This document shows, in pieces, positions 1-7,460 of a stretch of DNA of 17,411 nucleotides. Below the pieces are notes generated by a model. That model was given only the letters and a program-made list of their open reading frames with translations, had not been told where the DNA came from and ran no database searches. Positions within the stretch are counted from its first letter, which is position 1; the number at the start of each line of letters is the position of its first letter. Origin of the DNA: Pseudomonadota bacterium (lineage in GTDB: Bacteria > Bdellovibrionota_C > UBA2361 > OMIW01); contig OMIW01000116.1 of NCBI GenBank assembly GCA_900299205.1, forward strand, positions 1 to 17,411, given 5' to 3'. The position numbers and the translations under genes were made by a program.

Positions 1-1263
1 CAACTGAGCGATACGATGAGTTCCGGTAAGATCCTTACCTGGAAGAAAAAAGAGGGCGATCAGGTTAACCGAGGTGACATCTTGGCCGAGGTAGAGACCG
101 ACAAAGCTAACCTTGAGATCGAGTCCTTCTTTAACGGCACCCTCCTCAAGATACTCACCCCCGCCAACTCTTCAGCCAAGGTAGGGGAAATTATCGCTGT
201 TATCGGTGCAGCGGGAGAGAGTGTTGCTGCCGGCCCAGCTTCAGTAGCTTCAGCGCCATCAATGCCCACCCCTTCCCCAGTAGCAGCGCCAAAGGCTCCT
301 GCTCCAGTAGCAGCACCCGCGCCAGTGGCTCCGCTCAGCGTGGTTTCAGCAAGCGATCGTGTTAAGGCCAGTCCCCTCGCGAAGCGAGTAGCTGAGCAAC
401 TTCAAGTAAACCTCTCTTCAGTTCAGGGCTCAGGACCAAACGGGCGCATCGTTCGAAAGGATGTTGAGGCAGCTGCTGGTGGAACATCAGCGGCGCCGGC
501 GTACCATCCAACACCAACGCCATCGTATCAACCCGCTCCAACTCCGGCTCTTACGGCCGTTGAGCCAGCACAAGCAGGCGCCGGAACGTACACCTCGCTC
601 TCAAAGATGCGCGAAACTATCGCGCGTCGCATGCAGGAGACGGTCACCCAATCACCCCACTTCTTTACCACCACAACCGTTGCGATGGACGATGCCACTA
701 AGCTTCGTGAACTACTGAAAGCCCGCCCCGAATTTAAAGGTATCAGCGTTAACCACCTCGTCATTAAAGCAGCCGCCTACGCGCTCGCTCGTGAACCACG
801 AGTTAATGCTGCGATGCGCGATGGCATGCTCTTTCAGCCCCACGACATAAATATCGGCATCATCACCGCGATTGACGATGGGCTGCTCATTCCGGTGATC
901 CGTACCACCGATAAACTCTCGCTCGCTGATATCGTCTTTGAATCACGAGCGGCCGTTGAGCGCGCCCGCGCGGGTCGCCCCTCGCCGACCGACCTCGTAG
1001 GCGGGACCTTTAGTATTTCGAACATGGGGATGTATAATATCGAGAGCTTTACCGCTCTGATTAACCCCGGTCAGGGAGCAGTGCTGGCGGTGAGTTCGAT
1101 TCGCGAAGAGCCTGTCGTCCGCAACGGTTCAATTGTGATCGGTAAACAGATGCGGGTAACCCTCTCAGTAGACCACCGCATCATCGACGGCATCATGGCA
1201 GGCACCTGGCTCAAGCACTTCACCGAAGCGCTCGAAAATCCTGCAATTTTGCTCTTGCCGTAA
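1..1263 (+). CDS. pdhC: Dihydrolipoamide acetyltransferase, E2 of pyruvate dehydrogenase (5' partial)
   Basis: E2 core of the pyruvate dehydrogenase complex, which moves the acetyl group from lipoyl-lysine to CoA. The frame is open to base 1 and the codons before the ATG at 16 read QLSDT, which fits the start of a lipoyl domain (family pattern LSPTM). The true start therefore lies a few codons outside the window and the ATG at 16 is internal. 420 residues are visible: one lipoyl domain with the lipoyl lysine in ETDKANLEIES (K35 of the visible part), an Ala/Pro-rich linker, a peripheral-subunit-binding domain (KASPLAKRVAEQL to GRIVRKDV), a second linker, and the catalytic domain with the active-site motif DHRIIDG at about residue 391. 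Only one lipoyl domain is present. Pyruvate is the likeliest substrate; a 2-oxoglutarate or branched-chain E2 cannot be fully excluded. lipA follows at 22 bp. Confidence 0.93.
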   Translation, partial: QLSDTMSSGKILTWKKKEGDQVNRGDILAEVETDKANLEIESFFNGTLLKILTPANSSAKVGEIIAVIGAAGESVAAGPASVASAPSMPTPSPVAAPKAPAPVAAPAPVAPLSVVSASDRVKASPLAKRVAEQLQVNLSSVQGSGPNGRIVRKDVEAAAGGTSAAPAYHPTPTPSYQPAPTPALTAVEPAQAGAGTYTSLSKMRETIARRMQETVTQSPHFFTTTTVAMDDATKLRELLKARPEFKGISVNHLVIKAAAYALAREPRVNAAMRDGMLFQPHDINIGIITAIDDGLLIPVIRTTDKLSLADIVFESRAAVERARAGRPSPTDLVGGTFSISNMGMYNIESFTALINPGQGAVLAVSSIREEPVVRNGSIVIGKQMRVTLSVDHRIIDGIMAGTWLKHFTEALENPAILLLP

Positions 1264-1285
1264 CGGCTAACCGGAGAGGTACCCC

Positions 1286-2206
1286 ATGGCGATACCAATC
1301 GGCAGATTCAGGAAGGAAGGCACCGCCGCTCCGAAGCCACCGTGGCTGAAGGTCAAAGCTCCAGGCTCGCCCGATTACATGGCGACCCACAATATCGTTA
1401 AGGGGCTCCGCCTCCATACCGTTTGCGAGGAAGCTCGCTGCCCCAACATCGGAGAGTGTTGGTCCCACGCGACCGCCACTTTTATGATCATGGGCGATCT
1501 CTGCACCCGCAAATGCCACTTCTGCTCGGTAAAAAAAGGTACCGTCGAAGAGGGATTATCCGAATCGCTCCAACCGCTCGACCCTCTTGAACCGGAGCGC
1601 GTTGGTCGAGCCGTGCGCGATCTCAAGCTAAAACACGCCGTGATAACCTCGGTCGATCGGGACGATCAACCAAACAACGGCGCAGATCACTTCGCTAAGA
1701 CCGTCGCAGCGATACACTACCACGCCCCTGATTGCCGAATCGAGCTTCTTATTCCTGATCTGCAAGGAAATCTCGATGATCTTGCGATTATCATGGCCAC
1801 CGGTATCGATGTCCTCAACCATAACGTCGAAACCGTTCCCCGCCTCTACCGCAAAGTGCGTCCGGGGGCTGGGTACATCAGGTCATTAACCATTCTTAAA
1901 ACAGCCAAGGAACTCGCCCCATCGGTCCTCACCAAATCGGGAATCATGGTCGGGCTCGGCGAAACAAAGGATGAGGTGCTCGCCCTCATGGACGATCTGC
2001 GAGCCTCCAACGTCGACATCATGACAATAGGCCAATACCTGCGCCCCTCCGAGCGACAACTTCCAGTGCGCGAATTTGTAACGCCAGAGGAATTTAAGGA
2101 GTACGAGGAAGAAGGCCTCGCTAGAGGCTTCTCCTTCGTCGAATCAGGCCCACTTGTGCGCAGTTCGTACCATGCTTGGAAGCATACCGTGGAGAGTCCG
2201 CGCTAA
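1286..2206 (+). CDS. lipA: Lipoyl synthase
   Basis: Radical-SAM enzyme that inserts two sulfurs into protein-bound octanoyl chains to make lipoyl groups. The 306 residues match the family length. Both cluster motifs are visible: C47-x4-C52-x5-C58 for the auxiliary 4Fe-4S cluster that donates sulfur, and C73-x3-C77-x2-C80 for the SAM-binding cluster. The C-terminal RSSY (292-295) provides the serine ligand. The ATG at 1286 has a purine-rich site (GGAGAGG) upstream. The gene lies 22 bp after the E2 gene on the same strand, so the two are probably co-transcribed, and E2 is a substrate of the lipoylation pathway. No lipB or lipM is in view. Confidence 0.97.
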   Translation: MAIPIGRFRKEGTAAPKPPWLKVKAPGSPDYMATHNIVKGLRLHTVCEEARCPNIGECWSHATATFMIMGDLCTRKCHFCSVKKGTVEEGLSESLQPLDPLEPERVGRAVRDLKLKHAVITSVDRDDQPNNGADHFAKTVAAIHYHAPDCRIELLIPDLQGNLDDLAIIMATGIDVLNHNVETVPRLYRKVRPGAGYIRSLTILKTAKELAPSVLTKSGIMVGLGETKDEVLALMDDLRASNVDIMTIGQYLRPSERQLPVREFVTPEEFKEYEEEGLARGFSFVESGPLVRSSYHAWKHTVESPR

Positions 2207-2245
2207 ATTGCCTCCTGTCTCCGGTGAGCACACAAAGCAGTAGCC

Positions 2246-2261
2246 AGGGCGGTTCGGCCCT
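2246..2261. other. Short inverted repeat downstream of lipA
   Basis: A 5-bp inverted repeat, AGGGC / GCCCT, with a 6-base loop, 40 bp after the lipA stop. No T-tract follows, so it is at best a weak or factor-assisted 3' end of the pdhC-lipA transcript. Nothing else in 2207-2339 is convincing. Confidence 0.25.
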
Positions 2262-2339
2262 TACATGAGCGGGGCTCCCGTGGCCATTCTCGCTTTCATG
2301 GTCAATTGAACCATTCACGGTCCGAAAAATCCTCCCTCT

Positions 2340-2885
2340 ATGCGATCATCCCCCAAACGAATCATCATCACCGGTGCGCCCGGCACCGGGAAAACCACCC
2401 TGATCAACGCCCTCCGCGCCCGCGGACTCACCTGTATGGCCGAACCCGCTCGCGAAATTATCTCCGAGCAACGGGCGATTGATGGCCTTGGGGTGTGGGA
2501 GCGTGATACACGATTATTCTTAGAGCTCCTCCTCTCTCGATCGATCGCGCAGTTCAAAGCAGCTGAAGCGATGGCTGCGGCCTCAAGCGGACCGATCTTC
2601 TACGACCGAGGAATCCCCGACTGCCTCGCGTATACCGCCACCGCTGGTATACAACTCCCTCACTGCGAGCGAGCCGCCCTCGAATATCGATACGAGCCGG
2701 AAATATGGTTACTCCCCCCGTGGGAGGATATTTATACCCAGGATAGCGAGCGACTAATTGCTTTCTCTGATACCTGTCGTTTCCATGAGGCGCTAGTCGC
2801 GGGGTATGAGCACCTTGGATACAAAGTGCGAGAGGTAGCGCGAGGGGCTGTGACCAAGCGAGTATTAGGCATTATTGGAGATTGA
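2340..2885 (+). CDS. AAA_28-type P-loop NTPase/kinase-like protein
   Basis: Small 181-residue P-loop protein. The Walker A motif GAPGTGKTT lies at residues 12-20. The EPAREII motif (36-41) and FYDRGIPDCLAY (87-98) are typical of the AAA_28 family (PF13521), whose members resemble the kinase part of NadR and thymidylate kinases. The substrate is unknown; a small-molecule kinase role is inference from the fold. There is no clear Shine-Dalgarno before the ATG (upstream bases are TCCTCCCTCT), so the message may be leaderless or the start may differ. It lies 133 bp after lipA on the same strand and ends 21 bp before the convergent PAP2-like gene. Confidence 0.8.
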   Translation: MRSSPKRIIITGAPGTGKTTLINALRARGLTCMAEPAREIISEQRAIDGLGVWERDTRLFLELLLSRSIAQFKAAEAMAAASSGPIFYDRGIPDCLAYTATAGIQLPHCERAALEYRYEPEIWLLPPWEDIYTQDSERLIAFSDTCRFHEALVAGYEHLGYKVREVARGAVTKRVLGIIGD

Positions 2886-2906
2886 AATCCCCCAGCTTTT
2901 TATTAG

Positions 2907-4055
2907 TCAACCGTGGCCTCGGTCGCGAAAATGCGGAAAAACCCGCATTACCCAAGCCATCAAACGCCTCCCATCCGCTGCCACACAGGCGATAGGATGC
3001 AAAACTATGTCAGGAATCGATCCCGGCGACTCTTCATCGGGACACCATTTTTCAGCGCCATAGATCGTTACGAGGGCGATCGCCACTGCCGGCACAAAAT
3101 CAACGACGTAGTGCTGGAACGAGTACAATGCCCCGCACACATTTAGAACGCAAAGCGGGATCATCACGACGAGGGTGTACCGATGCACGAGGAAAAGACC
3201 GTACGCAATAATCAAATAGCCCCCAACGTGGAAACTCGGGAAACTGCTCACTGCGTATATCCCTTGCGAGGGATTACTCCATACGGTCGATAATTTTTTG
3301 AGAAGCGCATCAAGCTCTGGAATGATCGTCAGCTGTCTAAGGCTAACGGTGACCGCTTCCATTCCGGGCATATCCCCCAGCACCCCCTGCCGAAAAAGCT
3401 CCTCGGGGCTAACAGCCGGTACGAAAGCCCAGCATGGGAGCGCGAGCACCGTCCAAGCAACCATAGCACAATTAAATCGACGGGCTGCATACATCCCTCG
3501 GACCAATGTCGCGAGGAAGGTTACTAATCCAAGCGAGCTAAAAAGAAGATAGGCCTGAATGCTAACAGCTCCGATGAATCGAGGAAGCATTCGATGGATC
3601 TCGAAGACGGGATAACAACCGAATACCGCTCGATCAACCTCCATGAGGAACATACTGATCCGCTTTACCCGATCTGGATCCTGACGCGAAAGGTATGTCA
3701 GCGCGAGCGCATTCGCGATATTAACAGCACATATTCCCCCATACACGACGATAGCCGTCGCAAAAAATTGGAACCCGCTTGCCAACCCCCTTCGGGGGGC
3801 AGCAAGGCCCTCTTCAATCGAACGCCACGGAACGTAAAAAATAAGGAGCAGAAGAAGAAACTTCAGTTCTGGTGGCCCCGCAAGAAGGAAAAATAGAGGA
3901 CCCCGCACTCCACCTATTCCTGAAAAAACCTCTGCGAAATCAAATCGGGGGAATAAAAGCATTCCTAAAAATGCCACGATCGGATACACAAAGAATAGCC
4001 AAAACTCCGGCATTTTGAACAATTCATGAACAAAATTAGATCGATACTTTTTCAA
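2907..4055 (-). CDS. PAP2/Aur1-like integral membrane phosphatase or phosphotransferase
   Basis: 382-residue protein with many hydrophobic segments (for example 18-35, 53-75, 95-120, 162-186, 198-213, 280-305, 318-335). Two PAP2 signature blocks are visible near the C-terminus: SSFPSFH (270-276) and HYVVDF (315-320), with His276 and His315 as the expected catalytic pair and Asp319 beside it. This spacing resembles the PAP2_3 group (PF14378), which includes eukaryotic inositol-phosphoceramide synthase Aur1 and bacterial relatives. It probably dephosphorylates a lipid or transfers a head group at the membrane; the substrate is unknown. The start is TTG at 4055-4053 with a strong AAGGAG site (4067-4062) six bases upstream. 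It is convergent with the NTPase gene and divergent from the DUF423 gene. Confidence 0.8.
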   Translation of the reverse strand: MKKYRSNFVHELFKMPEFWLFFVYPIVAFLGMLLFPRFDFAEVFSGIGGVRGPLFFLLAGPPELKFLLLLLIFYVPWRSIEEGLAAPRRGLASGFQFFATAIVVYGGICAVNIANALALTYLSRQDPDRVKRISMFLMEVDRAVFGCYPVFEIHRMLPRFIGAVSIQAYLLFSSLGLVTFLATLVRGMYAARRFNCAMVAWTVLALPCWAFVPAVSPEELFRQGVLGDMPGMEAVTVSLRQLTIIPELDALLKKLSTVWSNPSQGIYAVSSFPSFHVGGYLIIAYGLFLVHRYTLVVMIPLCVLNVCGALYSFQHYVVDFVPAVAIALVTIYGAEKWCPDEESPGSIPDIVLHPIACVAADGRRLMAWVMRVFPHFRDRGHG

Positions 4056-4087
4056 AATGCTCTCCTTAACGGATCGTCATGGTGATA

Positions 4088-4152
4088 TTCCCCCGTATTT
4101 TGGACACATCTTATTCAATCTGATATGAGGTGTATCTAAAATACGGGGGGAA
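4088..4152. promoter_or_regulatory. Long imperfect palindrome between divergent genes
   Basis: Arms TTCCCCCGTATTTT (4088-4101) and AAAATACGGGGGGAA (4138-4152) are complementary apart from one extra G. Inside them, 4102-4114 and 4125-4137 pair partly (about 9 of 13 positions plus G-U pairs), leaving a small loop near 4115-4122. The right arm contains the G-run that would be the ribosome-binding site of the DUF423 gene (ATG at 4158). It could act as an operator for both divergent promoters or as an RNA hairpin that hides the DUF423 start. The structure is seen; the function is inferred. Confidence 0.6.
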
Positions 4153-4157
4153 CATCA

Positions 4158-4541
4158 ATGATACCTGCACGATGGATTGGAATTGGGGCTCTTTTGCTCA
4201 TGATGGCGGTCCTTATTGGCGCATTCGGTGCCCATGGATTGCGAGCACGACTGGATGGTTATCCTCTGCAGGTTTATGAGAAGGCGGTATTCTATCACGT
4301 CACTCATGCTATCGGGATAATTCTCGTGGGACTGATGGCTGCTTCGGGCGTTGTATCCGATAGTGTAATGAGCAAGGTATGCTTAATTCTTTTCATAGGA
4401 ATAATTTTCTTCTCCGGCTCACTGTATCTGCTCGCGATTACGGGAATTCGTTGGTTGGGGGCCATCACACCGATAGGGGGCAGCGCCTTTATTATCGCAT
4501 GGGGATATCTCACATGGATTACACTCGTTTCCAGTAAATAG
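4158..4541 (+). CDS. DUF423 family membrane protein
   Basis: 127 residues, the usual length for DUF423 (E. coli YgdD is a member). The family hallmarks are present: GAFGAHGLR near residues 22-30, YEKAVFYHVTHAIG (40-53), FSGSLYLLAITGIRWLGAITPIGG (about 81-104) and WGYL near the end. Four hydrophobic stretches span nearly the whole protein, placing it in the inner membrane. The molecular function of the family is unknown. The ATG at 4158 has GGGGGG at 4145-4150 as a binding site, inside the palindrome described separately. Confidence 0.88.
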   Translation: MIPARWIGIGALLLMMAVLIGAFGAHGLRARLDGYPLQVYEKAVFYHVTHAIGIILVGLMAASGVVSDSVMSKVCLILFIGIIFFSGSLYLLAITGIRWLGAITPIGGSAFIIAWGYLTWITLVSSK

Positions 4542-4549
4542 CTCAGCAC

Positions 4550-4597
4550 CTGTCCGAGCCTCCATAGCCTCAAGGAGGACGATAAATGCTCGGACAG
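4550..4597. other. 10-bp inverted repeat after the DUF423 gene
   Basis: Perfect arms CTGTCCGAGC (4550-4559) and GCTCGGACAG (4588-4597) flank 28 bases, within which CCTCC (4559-4563) and GGAGG (4574-4578) can also pair. It starts 9 bases after the DUF423 stop. No T-run follows, so it may be a 3'-end stabiliser or a protein-binding site rather than a standard terminator. Confidence 0.45.
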
Positions 4598-4744
4598 CAG
4601 CTCAAGCCCATATTCAAAAATTAGTTCTATTTTCTCGAATCCTTCGGCGGATTGTCGGCATCCTACCATGGCTATTTCTCCAGAATGGGTGGAAGAAAAT
4701 AGTCCGGAGCCGGCTAAAGCAACCTTTTTAACGGAACTTACTCG

Positions 4745-6601
4745 ATGGGGTTTGATAATGATATGATTCCCATCGAGTTAAATAGGCAACTTGTCAGCCC
4801 CTCGTCAGCAGGTTGGGGAGACAGGCGGCACTGGCGGGGAGAAAAAAGTTTCACTCGGCATGTAAAGACAATACGTCGGTATCGTCTGACAATTCTTGTG
4901 GGTCTAATCCTAGGGGCCTGCGGTGGAGCGAGCTATCGATGTCTGTATCCCGCCCATTATCGCAGCTCAGCCGTTGTAAGCCTTGGTTCAGATTTGGATT
5001 CACTGCAGAATGTCCAACATTTAGGACTTCCTCCCAGCGTTGCAGGTGCTTTGCCACTTGAGAGAAAACTCGCAGTTATTAAAAGCCCGGGTCTTGCCGA
5101 AGCTATTTTAAGTCGGAATCCCGATGTCGCTGCCCTTGTACGAGCCGAGGACAAACCCTCTGGTGAATCGGACATTCCCCCCGGTAATGGTGTAAAGGGT
5201 CGGAGTATCTCAGCGAGTGAAGCGGCCTCCTACCTCAAGCGGATTTCCTTTATTCCCCAGCCTAACACCTCTCTCGTCACCATTTCAGCAGTATGGGCAG
5301 ACCCCTTAATAGCCAACAAGATAGCCTCCCTACACACTCAAGGAGTTATTGATAACCTTCGCGAACAACAGAGGAGACTGATTGATGATGTGCTCGTTCG
5401 GTTGAACGGTCATAAAGAGGAACTCGATGAGAAATACCTCGAGATACTGACCACCGAAAGACGATTGCGCACTGAACTTGATGCATCGGCCAAAGATCAA
5501 CAAAAGCAATCACAATTAATGGCTGAGCTAACAATTATTCAGAATCGAGGAGATGCTACTCGGCAAAGCCTCAGCTCTATAAATCAGATGCTAGAATCGG
5601 TTTCCCTCCACGCGGATAAGGACCTGCGAAATGTATCGGTTATAGAGCCAGCATCCCCAAACTTCTCCCCGATATCACCAAGTATCGCCTTGTTCTTAGG
5701 CGCGGGAGGGGTTGCTGGTCTGATCATTGGAATTGCTATTGCCCTGCTCCGCGAGGCTAGTGACCCTACCATCCATTCAATAAGCGATTGCGCTGATCAG
5801 CTCGAGCTTCCGGTTATAGGAGCAATACCGAATTTTTCTCCTGACACCCGAAAAGCTATCACCAATTTTAAGACCAAACCCCGATCGAGGAGGGACAGAG
5901 ATACTCGTGAACTGAGAAATCCGCAGGGACTTTTCGGCTCTTCCCGGTCCTCAGCTTCTCGAGGGAGCGCTCCTGTGCTAATCGCTGCACCGTTCAGTCC
6001 AGAGAGTGAATCGATACGGGCATTTGCCGCAGCTCTCACGCACCAATGTCTCTCAGTGGGTCAGCAAATCATCCTCTTCGCCAGCACGGGGATTGATGAG
6101 GGCAAATCGAGCCTCGCTGCCAACACAGCTATTGCCCTCGCTGAGATGCATAAACGAACCCTCCTCATTGATGCTGACCTGAGATTTCCCTCCATCCACC
6201 ATATGTTTGGAATGGATATCACCTCGGGTGGACTTTTTGATTTTGCCTTGGGAGGGGGAGAGCTCCAGGACCATTTCGTACAAGGCCCGGGAGAAAATCT
6301 AACCCTCCTTCTCTCCGGAAGCCCCGCTCCCCTCCCTGTAGTAACCAGCGATCACGAATTGATTCACGCAGGACTCCGTGGCGTCACGCCCCTTTTTGAT
6401 GCGGTGATTATCGACTCTCCCCCTCTTGGTTTAGTAGCTGATACCGTTCTTCTTTCCACGATGGCTCACGCCGTTGTTCTTGTCGCTCGATTTGGACAGA
6501 CGACCGTTGAACGAGCTCGTCGCGGGTTGGAGCAGCTCAGGCAGGTCGATGCTAATGTGGTCGGAATAGCGCTTAATGGTGTTTCAGGAGAACTCGGCTG
6601 A
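4745..6601 (+). CDS. Fused Wzz chain-length determinant / BY-kinase-like ATPase
   Basis: 618-residue inner-membrane protein of the Wzc/polysaccharide co-polymerase type, which normally controls polymerisation and export of an exopolysaccharide. It has a first membrane segment (about 47-67), a periplasmic Wzz-like region with a coiled-coil part (about 205-290), a second membrane segment (about 312-336), and a cytoplasmic kinase-like domain from about 400. In the latter are a Walker A-like ASTGIDEGKSSLAAN (about 443-457), Walker A' LLIDADLR (about 472-479) and Walker B VIIDSPPL (about 553-560). The C-terminus, GIALNGVSGELG, lacks the tyrosine cluster that Wzc-type kinases autophosphorylate. The start is uncertain: ATG at 4745 or 4763, neither with a strong binding site. 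No capsule or EPS genes are nearby. The last 18 bp overlap the convergent murI. Confidence 0.85.
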   Translation: MGFDNDMIPIELNRQLVSPSSAGWGDRRHWRGEKSFTRHVKTIRRYRLTILVGLILGACGGASYRCLYPAHYRSSAVVSLGSDLDSLQNVQHLGLPPSVAGALPLERKLAVIKSPGLAEAILSRNPDVAALVRAEDKPSGESDIPPGNGVKGRSISASEAASYLKRISFIPQPNTSLVTISAVWADPLIANKIASLHTQGVIDNLREQQRRLIDDVLVRLNGHKEELDEKYLEILTTERRLRTELDASAKDQQKQSQLMAELTIIQNRGDATRQSLSSINQMLESVSLHADKDLRNVSVIEPASPNFSPISPSIALFLGAGGVAGLIIGIAIALLREASDPTIHSISDCADQLELPVIGAIPNFSPDTRKAITNFKTKPRSRRDRDTRELRNPQGLFGSSRSSASRGSAPVLIAAPFSPESESIRAFAAALTHQCLSVGQQIILFASTGIDEGKSSLAANTAIALAEMHKRTLLIDADLRFPSIHHMFGMDITSGGLFDFALGGGELQDHFVQGPGENLTLLLSGSPAPLPVVTSDHELIHAGLRGVTPLFDAVIIDSPPLGLVADTVLLSTMAHAVVLVARFGQTTVERARRGLEQLRQVDANVVGIALNGVSGELG

Positions 6602-7459
6602 TGGCCCGTTTTTTTTGCTATCGAGAGATATATTCTCAACAGTGAGCACACTTTCGCACAAGAAGCGCTGAGCTAATACATGGACTCGAGGAGCCGCATC
6701 AGTAACAAGACAGGTAAGAGAGCCATTATTCTTTGCGAGAGCCATGCGCAGAAGACCCCGATCCTCGAGGATATCGGCTACTTCACCAGCAACTGCCACA
6801 GAACCGTCGAGGACTTGGGTCGCTGATCCCATGTATTTGCTTATTGTCGATGCCAACATCGGATAGTGAGTACACGCAAGTAAGAGAGCATCGGGACACT
6901 CCTCCTTAACCGAAGAGAGATAATAACTTACAATTGATTCACAAATACCACCCGATGAAAGCCCCTCTTCAGCGAGAGGCACGAAAAGAGGACACGCCTT
7001 TGCCTCGATTCTCGTATTGAAGGGCAGCCGATCCCGAAGCAGCTTCTCATAAGCTCCACTTCGGACCGTTCCCTCAGTTCCAAGAATCCAAAGCGATTTA
7101 ACCGAGGGGAGACGTTCCACCATCGAAACCGAGGGCTCTACCATTCCGACAAAAGGCACCGGAAGTTCGCGTTGAAGCACATCACCCGCTATCGATGATG
7201 CCGTATTACACGCAGCGACAACTGCCTTCGCTCCTCGATTGACGAGATAGGTGGCACATTCGAGGGAATACCGCACAATCGTCTCGTCTCCGCGGGTCCC
7301 GTACGGAAGACGGGCCGTGTCGCCCAAATATAAGAAATCCTCCGCCGGCAAGCGCTCTCGCAGGGCCCGAAGGACTGAAAGGCCGCCTATTCCGCTATCG
7401 AATACACCGATTGGACCTGAGCTATCTTTGTTCACAAAAAGCCTCTTTCCCGATTTCAT
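6584..7459 (-). CDS. murI: Glutamate racemase
   Basis: Converts L-glutamate to D-glutamate for peptidoglycan, in the cytoplasm. The 291 residues match the family length. Landmarks are VFDSGIGGLSVL (19-30), GDTARLPYG (46-54), the first catalytic cysteine in ACNTAS (Cys84) and the second in ACTHYP (Cys196 followed by His198). The ATG at 7459 comes one base after the btuC stop (TAGgATG), so translation is probably coupled and murI belongs to the B12-uptake operon. The 3' end overlaps the convergent Wzz/BY-kinase gene by 18 bp. A downstream start near residue 8-10 cannot be excluded, but the ATG fits the junction. Confidence 0.96.
   Translation of the reverse strand: MKSGKRLFVNKDSSGPIGVFDSGIGGLSVLRALRERLPAEDFLYLGDTARLPYGTRGDETIVRYSLECATYLVNRGAKAVVAACNTASSIAGDVLQRELPVPFVGMVEPSVSMVERLPSVKSLWILGTEGTVRSGAYEKLLRDRLPFNTRIEAKACPLFVPLAEEGLSSGGICESIVSYYLSSVKEECPDALLLACTHYPMLASTISKYMGSATQVLDGSVAVAGEVADILEDRGLLRMALAKNNGSLTCLVTDAAPRVHVLAQRFLCESVLTVENISLDSKKNGPSAEFS
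6596..6618 (+). terminator. Weak terminator-like T8 tract after the Wzz/BY-kinase gene
   Basis: A short GGC / GCC stem next to the stop codon is followed by eight Ts at about 6611-6618. The stem is only about 3 bp and overlaps the murI 3' end, so intrinsic termination is uncertain. Confidence 0.22.
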
Positions 7460-7460
7460 C

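Noticed and set aside
1220-1519. 99-codon reverse ORF at the pdhC-lipA junction
   Set aside because: Antisense across two well-supported genes; a shadow frame.
3594-3896. 100-codon forward ORF
   Set aside because: Antisense to the membrane-protein gene, with no start signal and a composition expected from the reverse of hydrophobic codons.
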